Shown here: in pieces, positions 40,975-52,121 of the stretch
Position numbering within the stretch: position 1 is the first letter of the stretch
Layout: each line of letters starts with the position of its first letter
Assembly (NCBI RefSeq): GCF_900114215.1
Contig: NZ_FOSG01000003.1
Location: forward strand, 186,001 to 250,000
Origin: Streptomyces mangrovi
GTDB lineage: Bacteria > Actinomycetota > Actinomycetes > Streptomycetales > Streptomycetaceae
Length of the DNA stretch: 64,000 bases
Reading direction: 5' to 3'
The notes under the pieces: generated by a model
Seen by the model: only the letters and a program-made list of their open reading frames with translations
Told to the model about the DNA's origin: nothing
The model's database searches: none
Program-made: the position numbers and the translations under genes

Positions 40975-41086
40975 AGCGTCCCTCCGTGAGCTTCTCCGCC
41001 CGCGCGGCACAACGCGGGCATCACGACCGACCGCGGCCCGGCAGCCGCGCGTGCGCCCCCGGCTACCGCCGGGAGGTGCCACCGGC

Positions 41087-44151
<3,065 letters not shown>

Positions 44152-44225
44152 TCAGACGCGATCCGGTGCCCGGCGCTCCGTATCAGTGCGTGATACGCGG
44201 TACGGGTGGGCCTGGAGAGGGCATT

Positions 44226-44281
44226 CAGATGTCAGTGCTGACCGATAGCGTCTTGACCGTCACGCAGTGCCATCTGTGACT
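44226..44281 (+). promoter_or_regulatory. Promoter with flanking dyads upstream of the 539-aa membrane protein
   Basis: A perfect -35 TTGACC (44253-44258) with a weaker -10 (TGACTT, 44277-44282, 18-bp spacing) ends 12 bp before the GTG start. An imperfect 13-bp inverted repeat (44226-44238 with 44264-44276, 11 of 13 paired) straddles the -35, and GTCAG-TG-CTGAC (44231-44242) nests in one arm. A regulator site is likely. Confidence 0.45.
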
Positions 44282-44294
44282 TGGGGGACACGTC

Positions 44295-45914
44295 GTGAGT
44301 GATGTTCCGAACAACGGGGATCCGCCGCCCGGTATCCGGCTGACCACCGCGGAGTGGGGCATGTGGCAGGCCTTCCGCAACGGCAGCGAGCACGATCTGC
44401 GCTCGGGCGAGGCGGAGCTGGACGACCCGAACGGCGACCACGAGTGGGGGCCGCAGCGGACGGTGCGGGCCCGCGTCGTCGCCCTGCTCCTGCTGCACGG
44501 TCCGCCGCCGCTGCTCGGGCGTGTCACGTCCCTGCAGCTGACCGGTGTGTATGTGACGGGGAAGCTGGACCTGTCCGGCGGGACGGTCGAGCCGTACTTC
44601 GAGTTCCGGCAGTGCCGTTTCGAGCAGGAGGTGCTGCTGCACGAGTGCCGGCTGGTCACCGCCCGCATGATCGACTGCCATATACCCAGGCTGGAGGCCG
44701 CCCGGATGAGCACCGAGGGCGATCTCCACCTGCCGCGCTGCACCATCCCCGGCGGCGTCCGGCTCACCGACGCCTCCATAGGCACGGACCTGATGCTCAA
44801 CGAGATGACGGTCGGCTGCGGGGAGCGCGTGCGGTCGCTTTCCGCCGACGGGATCCAGGTCGCCCAGGACCTCCAGGCCAGCCTGATGTTCGCCCAGGGG
44901 GAGGTGGGCCTGCGCGGTGCGGAGATCGGCGGCTCGCTGTTCATGTACGGCAGCGTCCTGCGCGGCGGCAGCGGACAGTACGCGCTGTACGCGCCGCAGA
45001 TGACCGTGGAGCACTTCGCCCACTTCGCCTCCTCCGGGCCACGCCGGCTGCCGGTCGTCCACGGCACCACTCCGCCGGGCGGCACCTCCTGGCCTCCTCC
45101 GGACGAGCACAGCCACATGGTGCGGCGCGTCAAGCGCTTCGAGTGCACCGGCGGGGTGAAGCTGGACGACGGGAAGTTCGGGGACTCACTGGTGCTGGAC
45201 GACGCCCGCTTCGACCTCCGGCGCGACCAGGAGCTGTCGCTGCGCCGCGTCCAGACCCCGGAGCTGTGCTTCACCCCCGAGCGGCCGGGCGGCGGCCGGG
45301 TGGTGCTCGCCGGGGCGACCGTGGACAACCTGGTGGACAGAGTGGAGAGCTGGCCGGTGGGCGAGGGGCTGTGGATGGCCGGGTTCACCTACCAGAACCT
45401 GATCCCGCGCGGCCGTTTCACCCTCGCCCAGCGGCTGCGGTGGCTGGAGACGGCGACACCGGAGTACGCCCCGGAGCCGTACGAGCAGCTCGCGGCGGTG
45501 ATGCGCAACAGCGGGGAGGACGCGGACGCGCGCGCGGTGCTGCTGGCCAAGCAGCGCCGCCGCCGTGAGACGCTGCCGCTGGCCGCCAAGCTGTGGGGCT
45601 ACCTGCAGGACTGGACGGTCGCCTACGGCTACCGGCCGGGCCAGGCCGCCCTGTGGATGGCGGTGCTGTGGGCCTCGGGCGCGGTGCTGTTCGCCCGGCG
45701 GCCGCCGGCCCCGCTCAAACCGGGGGAGTCGCCGCACTGGAACGCCCCGCTGTACGTCCTGGACCTGCTGCTGCCGGTGATCAACCTGGGGCAGGACAGC
45801 CACTGGAAGCCCGCGGGGGCCTATCAGTGGACGGCCGCGGCTCTGATCATGCTCGGCTGGGTGCTGGCCACCACGGTCGCGGCCGGGGCCACCCGGCTGC
45901 TGAGGCGTCAGTGA
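44295..45914 (+). CDS. Membrane protein with beta-helix-like N-domain (commonly called 'oxidoreductase' without basis)
   Basis: 539 aa from GTG 44295. Residues 60-370 consist of short repeats (LQLTGVYVTGKLDLSGGTV, FEFRQCRF, VLLHECRL, ARMIDCHI, GDLHLPRCTI, VRLTDASIGTDLML). Hydrophobic and small residues alternate, as in pentapeptide-repeat or bactofilin-like beta-helices. A helical region (RLRWLETATPEYAPEPYEQLAAVMRNSGEDADAR) leads to three C-terminal hydrophobic segments. I recall homologues labelled membrane-associated oxidoreductase, but no cofactor motif is visible. A scaffold or sensor at the membrane is more consistent with the sequence. Confidence 0.7.
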   Translation: MSDVPNNGDPPPGIRLTTAEWGMWQAFRNGSEHDLRSGEAELDDPNGDHEWGPQRTVRARVVALLLLHGPPPLLGRVTSLQLTGVYVTGKLDLSGGTVEPYFEFRQCRFEQEVLLHECRLVTARMIDCHIPRLEAARMSTEGDLHLPRCTIPGGVRLTDASIGTDLMLNEMTVGCGERVRSLSADGIQVAQDLQASLMFAQGEVGLRGAEIGGSLFMYGSVLRGGSGQYALYAPQMTVEHFAHFASSGPRRLPVVHGTTPPGGTSWPPPDEHSHMVRRVKRFECTGGVKLDDGKFGDSLVLDDARFDLRRDQELSLRRVQTPELCFTPERPGGGRVVLAGATVDNLVDRVESWPVGEGLWMAGFTYQNLIPRGRFTLAQRLRWLETATPEYAPEPYEQLAAVMRNSGEDADARAVLLAKQRRRRETLPLAAKLWGYLQDWTVAYGYRPGQAALWMAVLWASGAVLFARRPPAPLKPGESPHWNAPLYVLDLLLPVINLGQDSHWKPAGAYQWTAAALIMLGWVLATTVAAGATRLLRRQ

Positions 45915-46006
45915 GCGCGCCAGGCGGCCGGACGCGGCGGGCGCGTGCGGCGGGCGGGTGGCGGGGGACGGGGCGCCCCGCCGCGGGGAGGCCGTAGGCT
46001 GCGGCT

Positions 46007-46807
46007 GTGACCACCACGCGCCTACCGATCTTCCCCCTCAACACCGTGCTGTTCCCGGGGCTGGTGCTGCCGCTGAACATCTTCGAGCAGCGGTACCGCG
46101 CCCTCATGCGCGACCTGCTGGAGATCCCCGAGAACGCACCGCGCCGCTTCGGGGTGGTCGCCATCCGGGACGGCCGGGAGGTCGCTCCCACCGCGGTCGG
46201 GATGCCGGACCCCACGGCGCAGGCCGCCGCCGGGCCGGCCGCGGGCTTCGGCCCCGACCCGATGCGCGCCTTCCACACGGTGGGCTGCGTCGCCGACGCC
46301 ACGTCCATCCGTGAGCGCTCAGGCGACGGCGAGGAGGCCGGCGAGGACGGGGACGACGACGGGGATCGGGCCGGCGGGAACGGGGGCGGCTACGAGGTGC
46401 TCGCCACCGGCACCACCCGCTTCCGGCTGTTGTCCGTCGACGCCTCGGGACCGTATCTGGTCGGCGAGGTCGAGGAGCTGGCGGAGGACGGCGGCGAGGG
46501 GGCGGGTGCGCTCGCCTCCGGCGTGCTGCGGGCCTTCCGCGCCTACCAGAAGCAGCTCGCCGGCGCACGGGAGAGGACCCTGGCCGGCGGCCAGGAGCTG
46601 CCGGACGAGCCGTCGGTGGTGTCGTACCTGGTGGCCGCCGCCACCGTCCTGGACACTCCGACCAGGCAGCGGCTCCTGCAGGCTCCGGACACCGCCACCC
46701 GGCTGGCCGAGGAGCTGAGGATCCTCAGGCGCGAGACGGCGCTGATCGGCAGGCTCCCGTCCGTTCCCGCGGCGGACCTCACCCGCGTACCGACCAGCCC
46801 GAACTGA
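46007..46807 (+). CDS. Lon substrate-binding (LON) domain protein
   Basis: 266 aa from GTG 46007. TTTRLPIFPLNTVLFPGLVLPLNIFEQRYRALMRDLLE is the start of the LON substrate-binding domain, with FRLLSVDASGPYLVGEVEEL later. A disordered Asp/Gly/Glu insertion (residues 103-126) splits it. No AAA or protease domain follows, so it is a stand-alone LON-N protein; molecular function unknown, perhaps in protein quality control. Confidence 0.88.
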   Translation: MTTTRLPIFPLNTVLFPGLVLPLNIFEQRYRALMRDLLEIPENAPRRFGVVAIRDGREVAPTAVGMPDPTAQAAAGPAAGFGPDPMRAFHTVGCVADATSIRERSGDGEEAGEDGDDDGDRAGGNGGGYEVLATGTTRFRLLSVDASGPYLVGEVEELAEDGGEGAGALASGVLRAFRAYQKQLAGARERTLAGGQELPDEPSVVSYLVAAATVLDTPTRQRLLQAPDTATRLAEELRILRRETALIGRLPSVPAADLTRVPTSPN

Positions 46808-46883
46808 CGCCGCCCGGAAACCGGCGCGCCGCCGGGGAACGGCGACCGCACACCAGTACCGACCGACGCGAGGCACGGCGAGA

Positions 46884-47387
46884 ATGGCCAGGAAGAAGCA
46901 GAAGACGGGTTCCGGGGGCACCCCGGCGACGGTGGCCGCCACGAGGGCGGGCGTGGACTTCGCCCTCCACTCCTACGAGCACGATCCGGCCGTCGCCTCC
47001 TACGGGGAGGAGGCCGCCGAGGCCCTCGGGCTCGACCCGGAGCAGGTGTTCAAGACGCTCGTCGCGGATGTCGACGGCACGCTGACCGTGGCGGTCGTCC
47101 CCGTCTCCGGCTCGCTGGACCTCAAGGCGCTGGCCGCGGCGGCCGGCGGCAAGCGGGCCGCGATGGCGGACCCGGCCGCCGCCGAGCGCGCCACGGGCTA
47201 TGTGCGCGGCGGGATCTCCCCGCTGGGCCAGCGCAGGGCGCTGCCGACGGTGGTGGACGCCTCGGCCGAGGGGCGCCCCACCGTCTGCGTCTCGGCCGGG
47301 CGCCGGGGGCTGGAGATCGAGCTGGCCCCCGCCGACCTGGTGAAGCTCACAGGAGCGGTGACGGCGCCGATCGCCCGCTCCCGGTAG
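46884..47387 (+). CDS. ybaK: Cys-tRNA(Pro)/Cys-tRNA(Cys) deacylase YbaK
   Basis: 167 aa. The YbaK fold is evident: AAEALGLDPEQVFKTLVADVDGTLTVAVVPVSGSLDLKALAAAAGGKRAAMADPAAAERATGYVRGGISPLGQRRALPTVVD. It contains the catalytic Lys in VFKTL and the GGISPLGQ loop. It removes cysteine mischarged on tRNA-Pro. ATG 46884 gives full length; a basic N-terminus with a Gly/Thr stretch precedes the domain. Confidence 0.93.
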   Translation: MARKKQKTGSGGTPATVAATRAGVDFALHSYEHDPAVASYGEEAAEALGLDPEQVFKTLVADVDGTLTVAVVPVSGSLDLKALAAAAGGKRAAMADPAAAERATGYVRGGISPLGQRRALPTVVDASAEGRPTVCVSAGRRGLEIELAPADLVKLTGAVTAPIARSR

Positions 47388-47425
47388 CCGTTCCGGAACC
47401 GCACCGGCCGCCGGGGGCAGGGGCC

Positions 47426-48115
47426 TTACGCTCCCGGCCGGTCCTCCGCGCCGCCCGGCGGCGGCCCCCACCCGGGGTGGAGCGGGTGTGCCGGCTCGGG
47501 GTCCCGGGGGCCGAACAGGGATGTGAGCGCCAGATGGACCCCCAGCGCGGCCAGCGGCCACGCCAGCAGCGCCCCCTTGGCGTGGAGCTCCAGCGGGGCG
47601 TCGAAGACCCTGCCCTCGCCCACGGCCCCGGCCTGGGCGACCACGTCCTGGTCCGGGCCGAGCTGCACGCCCAGCCACCAGGCCAGCAGCGAGCCGGCCA
47701 GCGCGCCGGCCGCCAGGCCGATCACCACGCCAACGCCGCCGCGGCGCCGGGCGAGGAAGACCGCGGCCCCGCTCAGCGCGCCGACGCCCAGGGCCAGCAG
47801 GACGAACGTGCCGTCGGCGCCGACCGTCTCCTCGCCCTCGGAGTTCTTGAGGTAGACGGCCGTGCCGTCCGAGATCAGCGGAACCCTGGGGGCCAGCCAC
47901 AACCACAGCAGCCCGAGCGCCACTCCCAGGACCGCCACGGCCACCGCCACCGCCGCGGCTTCGAGGACCTCCCGTCCGGCCGGGGCGCCGCCGTCCCCGC
48001 CCTCCACAGGGTTCTCGCCGGGGTCCTTGCCGCGCGGGGCGCTCACCCACGGGTCGTAGGGCGGGGGCGACTGGGACGAGCCGTGGTCCGGGGAAGGAGG
48101 CGTCGGTGCGGTCAC
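47426..48115 (-). CDS. Four-helix membrane protein of unknown function
   Basis: 229 aa from GTG 48115 (start uncertain; no clear ribosome site). A Pro/Ser-rich cytoplasmic head (about 45 residues) precedes helices AAAVAVAVAVLGVALGLLWLW, VLLALGVGALSGAAVFLA, VVIGLAAGALAGSLLAWWLGV and ALLAWPLAALGVHLALTSLF, then a Pro-rich tail. Between helices 1 and 2, LISDGTAVYLKNSEGEETVGADG is predicted outside. It resembles DUF2567-type actinobacterial proteins in layout, but I am not sure of the family. Confidence 0.7.
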   Translation of the reverse strand: MTAPTPPSPDHGSSQSPPPYDPWVSAPRGKDPGENPVEGGDGGAPAGREVLEAAAVAVAVAVLGVALGLLWLWLAPRVPLISDGTAVYLKNSEGEETVGADGTFVLLALGVGALSGAAVFLARRRGGVGVVIGLAAGALAGSLLAWWLGVQLGPDQDVVAQAGAVGEGRVFDAPLELHAKGALLAWPLAALGVHLALTSLFGPRDPEPAHPLHPGWGPPPGGAEDRPGA

Positions 48116-48191
48116 CCTGCCATCGTGCCAGGTCCGGCCCCCGGCCCGCCGGGCGGTACCGCACACGGCGATCACCCGGCCCGGGCGGCGG

Positions 48192-49031
48192 TCAGCGCAC
48201 CGCGGCCCGGCGGTACGCCCAGGCGGCGGCGGCCAGTGCCACGGCTCCGACGGCGGCGCACACTCCCAGGTCGAGGACCACCCGGTCCCAGTGCGGCCGG
48301 GGCCCGAGGACGGCGGCCAACGCCTCCACGCCGTACGTCGAGGGCAGCAGGTCCCGCAGCAGCCGGACCGGTTCCGGCAGACCTCCGGCCGGGAGCACGC
48401 CCAGCAGCAGGGCCGCCGACATCCCCAGCTGTCCGCAGAGCGTGGCGAGTTCCTGGCGGGGCGCGAGCAGGCCGAGAGCCGCGCCGAGTCCGGCGAGCGC
48501 CGCTCCGGCCAGCGGCACCACCGCCGCCAGCAGCCACAGTCCGTCCAGCGGAAGCCCGTAGAGCAGGCAGCCGGCCACCGCGGTGACCGCCGTGCCGGGC
48601 GCCGTGAAGGAGGCGTACGCGCCCGCCGTGCCCAGCACCACCGCGGCGGGCGGCACCGGCAGGGTGGCGTAGTGGTCCAGGCCCCCGGAGGCGCGCAGCT
48701 GGCCGAAGTACTGGGCGAGGAGGTTGAGCGCGACGAAGGCGACCACCAGCACGCTGGAGCCGGCCACCACCGCCCGCGCCTCCTGTCCGGGGCCGCCGTC
48801 GACGACCCCGCGCATCAGGACCATGATCCCGACCGACTGGAAGGTCGCCACGAACAGCAGCGGGATGCGGGCCACCCGGGCCCTGGAGAGCTGCGCCCGG
48901 TAGACGGCGCCCAGGGCGGGCCACAGTCTCGCGCCCGGGGCGAGCGGGGCGGCCTTCGCCCCTTCCGCCTCCTCGCGGGTTCCGGCGGCTCCCGGGGCCT
49001 CCCGCCGGGTCCTCGCCACGGCCGTGCTCAC
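48192..49031 (-). CDS. ABC-2-type transporter permease
   Basis: 279 aa from GTG 49031, overlapping the ATPase stop (GTGA). After a basic, Glu/Ala-rich head come six predicted helices: IPLLFVATFQSVGIMVLM, VVAGSSVLVVAFVALNLL, and four more after the TLPVPPAAVVLGTAGAYASF coupling region. LLPSTYGVEALAAVLG is typical of ABC-2 exporters (drug or lipid). It pairs with the ATPase directly upstream. Confidence 0.9.
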   Translation of the reverse strand: MSTAVARTRREAPGAAGTREEAEGAKAAPLAPGARLWPALGAVYRAQLSRARVARIPLLFVATFQSVGIMVLMRGVVDGGPGQEARAVVAGSSVLVVAFVALNLLAQYFGQLRASGGLDHYATLPVPPAAVVLGTAGAYASFTAPGTAVTAVAGCLLYGLPLDGLWLLAAVVPLAGAALAGLGAALGLLAPRQELATLCGQLGMSAALLLGVLPAGGLPEPVRLLRDLLPSTYGVEALAAVLGPRPHWDRVVLDLGVCAAVGAVALAAAAWAYRRAAVR

Positions 49032-50065
49032 GCCTTCACCAGACCTTCCGTGTGTCCTCCCAGTGCCAGGTAGACGTCCTCCAGACTCGGCGTGGCGAGG
49101 GTGAAGTCGTCCAGCGCGGCGAACGCCGGGCCGCCGGTGACGGCGGCGACCGCCGCGCGCGCCTCCTCGGGGGGCAGCCGCAGCGTCCAGCGGCGGCCCG
49201 TCTCCGCGGCGTCCGGGCACAGCGCCGCGACCTCGGGGACCTCCAGCGGCGGCCGGTCGCGCCACACCAGCTCCAGCCGTACGTCCTCGCCGACCATGGA
49301 CTTCAGGCCGGCCGGGGTGCCGCAGGCGACCGCCCGGCCGCGGTCCATCACCGCGACCCGGTCCAGCACCAGCTCGGCCTCGATGACGTTGTGGGTCACC
49401 AGGACCACCGTGGCCCCGCGCTCGGCCCGCCGCCGGTCGACCGCCGCCCACACCGCGCGCCGCGCGACGGGGTCCATGCCGGTGGTCGGCTCGTCCAGCA
49501 CCAGCAGGGGCCGCTCCCCCACCAGCGCCGCCGCCACACAGGCCAGCCGCCGCTGGCCGCCGGAGAGCCGTTTCAGGGGGCGTGAGGCGATCGTGCCGAG
49601 CCCCAGTTCCTCCAGGACCTCGCCGCTCTCCCGCCGCGCGGCCGCCGCGTCCAGACCGCGCAGCCGCCCGGTGGTCTCGGCGGCCAGTGCCACGGTCAGC
49701 TCGTCCAGCGCGGTGGACTCCTGGCCGAGGTAGGCCAGCAGCCGCGCGGCCCGCCGCGGATGACGGACCAGATCGTGGCCGAGGACGTCGACGCGCCCGG
49801 AGTCGGGGCGCAGCAGCCCGGTGAGCTGCCGCACCAGGGTGGTCTTCCCGGCGCCGTTCGGGCCGAGCAGGCCGAAGACCTCGCCCCGCCGGACGGTCAG
49901 GCTGACGTTGTCGCTGGCCCGTACGGCGGCGGTGGCGGGGGCGCCGCGGCGGCCGCGCCGGGCGGGGTAGGTCTTGACCAGGTCGTGGACGCGTACGGCG
50001 GTCTCCGCCGGCGTCTCCACGCTGTCCACCGCGTCGCCCACCGCCTGCCCAGTGCCCGTACTCAC
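49028..50065 (-). CDS. ABC transporter ATP-binding protein (exporter type)
   Basis: 345 aa from GTG 50065. Walker A GPNGAGKTT, signature RLSGGQRRLACVAAAL, Walker B PLLVLDEPTTGMDP and the switch His in VLVTHNVIEAE are complete. The roughly 80-residue C-terminal extension (VRLELVWRDRPPLEVPEV to FTLATPSLEDVYLALGG) matches DrrA-like drug-export ATPases. It forms a two-gene exporter with the downstream permease. Substrate unknown. Confidence 0.93.
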   Translation of the reverse strand: MSTGTGQAVGDAVDSVETPAETAVRVHDLVKTYPARRGRRGAPATAAVRASDNVSLTVRRGEVFGLLGPNGAGKTTLVRQLTGLLRPDSGRVDVLGHDLVRHPRRAARLLAYLGQESTALDELTVALAAETTGRLRGLDAAAARRESGEVLEELGLGTIASRPLKRLSGGQRRLACVAAALVGERPLLVLDEPTTGMDPVARRAVWAAVDRRRAERGATVVLVTHNVIEAELVLDRVAVMDRGRAVACGTPAGLKSMVGEDVRLELVWRDRPPLEVPEVAALCPDAAETGRRWTLRLPPEEARAAVAAVTGGPAFAALDDFTLATPSLEDVYLALGGHTEGLVKA

Positions 50066-50095
50066 GAGCTACGAGGGTACGCGCCCGGCGCGGAC

Positions 50096-51520
50096 TCACT
50101 CCGCGGCGGGGGCGCGTTCGCCCGCGGTGCGGGCGTCGACCTCGCGCCAGAAGCCCGCGCGGATCGCGTAGCGGTCCTGCTCGTCGATCTGGTCGTCCTT
50201 GTGCGCCAGCAGGCCGAAGCGGGCGGCGTAGCGCAGCAGCTCGCCGTCGATGCGGTGCGGGATGCGGGGGTACTCCCCCGACAGCGTCCTCAGACGGGCG
50301 GTGGACCCCAGCCGCTCGATCCAGCGGCGGGCGAAGACCTGGCCGACCTCGAAGGGGTCGCCGCTGACGGTGGTGATGTCCTCCTCGCGGTCGGCCCAGC
50401 GCTGCTCGGCGGTGGTGAGCTGGGCCAGCATCGGCAGGGCGGCGGCCTCGGTGGACTCGGGGGCGGCGCCCCGGTCGATCCAGCCCTTGTCGGAGGACCA
50501 GCGCAGGGTGGCGCCGGCGGGCGCGGAGGAGGCGTTGTGGGGGTGCGCGGCGGGCCTGCCGAGCCCGGCGAGGTCCTTGGGGGTGGGCACGCCCCGGCCG
50601 TGGCCGGTGTCGGCGGCCCGCCCCTCCCCTCCCGCGAGCCCTTCCCCGAGGTCTTCCGCGAGGCCGTCCCCGGGGCCGGCGGCGAGCCCCTCGGCGGGCT
50701 CCCGGGCCGTCTTCTCGCCGAACTCCCCGGCGACGGGGGCCGCGACACCGTTCCCGCCGGGGGCCGGGGCCGGTGCCGGGACCGGAGCGGCACCGCTCCC
50801 GGCACCTGCGGTGTCCACCGCGGGTGCCGTGCCCGCGGTGTCCGGCGCGGGGACGCCCGTACCGCCGGAGGCGGTGGCCGGGCCGCTCCCGCCGGAGGGG
50901 GCGGGCTCGGGCAGCGGGGCGGAGAGGATGGCGGCGATCTCGGGCTGCTGGGGCGGGCAGACCCCGGTCAGGTCCCTGGCCCGTACGGCGCGGGTGATCC
51001 AGGCGCGGTCCAGAACGCGCCGCTCGTCGGCCTCGGCCACCAGGTCCTCGGACTGGTTGTAGTCGCCGTCGGCCGCCTGGACCGCCCACAGGTGGACGGC
51101 CACGCCGTGCTCCTTGGCGGACATCAGCCCGGGCAGCAGGTCGCCGTCCCCGGTGACCAGCACGATGTCGGAGCAGGCGCGGTTGCGGGCCAGCTCCGTC
51201 AGCTCGGCGTGCATGGCGGCGTCCACGCCCTTCTGCGCCCACCGCCCCTCGCTGCGGGTGAGGGCACCGAGCCGTACCGTCACACGCGGCATCACCCGCA
51301 GCCGCCGGTGTTCGGGCTGGGGCACCCGGTCGGGGGCGCCGTCGAACCAGTAGATGCGCAGCAGCCGGCAGCCGGTGTCCAGCTCGGCGCGCTCGCGCAG
51401 CCCCTGGATGAGCACGGAGTGGTCCACGGTGATCCGGGAGCGCGCGGGCTCGCCCGCCAGGAGGCTCGCGGCGGCGCCCAGAAGGTATCCGGCGTCCACC
51501 AGGACGACGCAGCGGTCCAC
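50096..51520 (-). CDS. NYN-domain (PIN-like) RNase-family protein
   Basis: 474 aa from GTG 51520. Residues 1-165 form a NYN domain: Asp9 in CVVLVDAGYLL, Asp100 in KGVDAAMHAEL, and Asp125/Asp127 in VLVTGDGDLLPG make the acidic metal site of PIN-fold nucleases. A long low-complexity Ala/Pro/Gly linker (about 195-310) leads to a conserved helical C-terminal domain (TTVSGDPFEVGQVFARRWIERL to YAIRAGFWREVDA). Likely RNA cleavage or binding. The start is inferred, since the family homology begins here. Upstream DNA carries tandem 11-bp repeats. Confidence 0.85.
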   Translation of the reverse strand: MDRCVVLVDAGYLLGAAASLLAGEPARSRITVDHSVLIQGLRERAELDTGCRLLRIYWFDGAPDRVPQPEHRRLRVMPRVTVRLGALTRSEGRWAQKGVDAAMHAELTELARNRACSDIVLVTGDGDLLPGLMSAKEHGVAVHLWAVQAADGDYNQSEDLVAEADERRVLDRAWITRAVRARDLTGVCPPQQPEIAAILSAPLPEPAPSGGSGPATASGGTGVPAPDTAGTAPAVDTAGAGSGAAPVPAPAPAPGGNGVAAPVAGEFGEKTAREPAEGLAAGPGDGLAEDLGEGLAGGEGRAADTGHGRGVPTPKDLAGLGRPAAHPHNASSAPAGATLRWSSDKGWIDRGAAPESTEAAALPMLAQLTTAEQRWADREEDITTVSGDPFEVGQVFARRWIERLGSTARLRTLSGEYPRIPHRIDGELLRYAARFGLLAHKDDQIDEQDRYAIRAGFWREVDARTAGERAPAAE

Positions 51521-51864
51521 GCTCCACCCACTCTCGGTACGACCGGCACGACCGGTACGGCCGCCGGGGCCGGTGACGTCTGACGCGGCCGCGGCGCGTT
51601 CGCCCCGGCCCCGCTCCTTCGAGTCTGTTTCGAGTCTGCCCGACCGTACAGGGCTTATGGGCTCCGGCTCGATCTTCGGCGTGGCGGGAGGCGGTGTCCA
51701 CCGTGCGGGAGGCACCGCTTTCCGACCGCTTTCCGACTGCTCTCCCACCGCTCTCCCACCGAAAAGGGGCGGCTACCGAGGGCTGTCGCCCGACATGCGC
51801 GCTGTGCGGACGCGTGCGACGCTGGGCGCGGCCCATCGTTTTGGGATCCGCACAGGAGGCGACC
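51521..51864. other. 344-bp divergent region upstream of the NYN gene and a 57-aa protein gene
   Basis: It contains the four tandem 11-bp repeats (51714-51757) and a 9-bp inverted repeat (51802-51810 with 51847-51855) whose right arm reaches the ribosome site of the small gene. A C/T-rich strand bias runs across 51714-51760. Promoters for both directions should lie here. No further coding region was identified. Confidence 0.55.
51714..51757. repeat. Four tandem 11-bp repeats
   Basis: ACCGCTTTCCG twice, then ACTGCTCTCCC and ACCGCTCTCCC, end to end, with a partial ACCG following. One-helical-turn periodicity in a promoter region is typical of arrays bound by OmpR/PhoB-type regulators, though the unit does not match the PHO box. 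Confidence 0.6.
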
Positions 51865-52038
51865 ATGGGCAAGCACAAGAAGGAAGCTCGTGAGCGGCGC
51901 GGCGGGCGCACCACCGCCGAGGAGACGCAGGAGCAGTCGAGGACCACCGCCGAGCGGATGGCGCGGACACAGCCGGCCGCACCGGGCACCCCCGCCGACG
52001 TGGCACGCAAGCACCGCAGGCGCTTCGGCCACAACTGA
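51865..52038 (+). CDS. 57-aa highly charged small protein
   Basis: 57 aa from ATG 51865 with AGGAGG six bases upstream. It is rich in Lys, Arg, Glu and Thr (MGKHKKEARERRGG, TTAEETQEQSRTTAERMART) and ends RKHRRRFGHN. It is probably disordered or helical and nucleic-acid binding by charge. No family is recognised. The strong ribosome site and the regular codon pattern support a real gene. It converges on dnaE with a terminator between. Confidence 0.7.
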   Translation: MGKHKKEARERRGGRTTAEETQEQSRTTAERMARTQPAAPGTPADVARKHRRRFGHN

Positions 52039-52070
52039 CACCGGCCGCCGCGCACGGCGGCGGTCACCGC

Positions 52071-52104
52071 ACGGGGCGCCCCGGCAAGGACCGGGGCGTC
52101 CCGT
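52071..52104. terminator. Bidirectional terminator between the 57-aa gene and dnaE
   Basis: A 14-bp stem (52071-52084 with 52091-52104, one G-T type mismatch) and 6-nt loop CAAGGA. Confidence 0.7.
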
Positions 52105-52121
52105 CGCGTTTGCGGCCCGCC

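Noticed and set aside
44295..45914. Redox enzyme assignment for the 539-aa membrane protein
   Set aside because: No nucleotide-binding glycine motif, haem or iron-sulfur cysteine pattern is visible.
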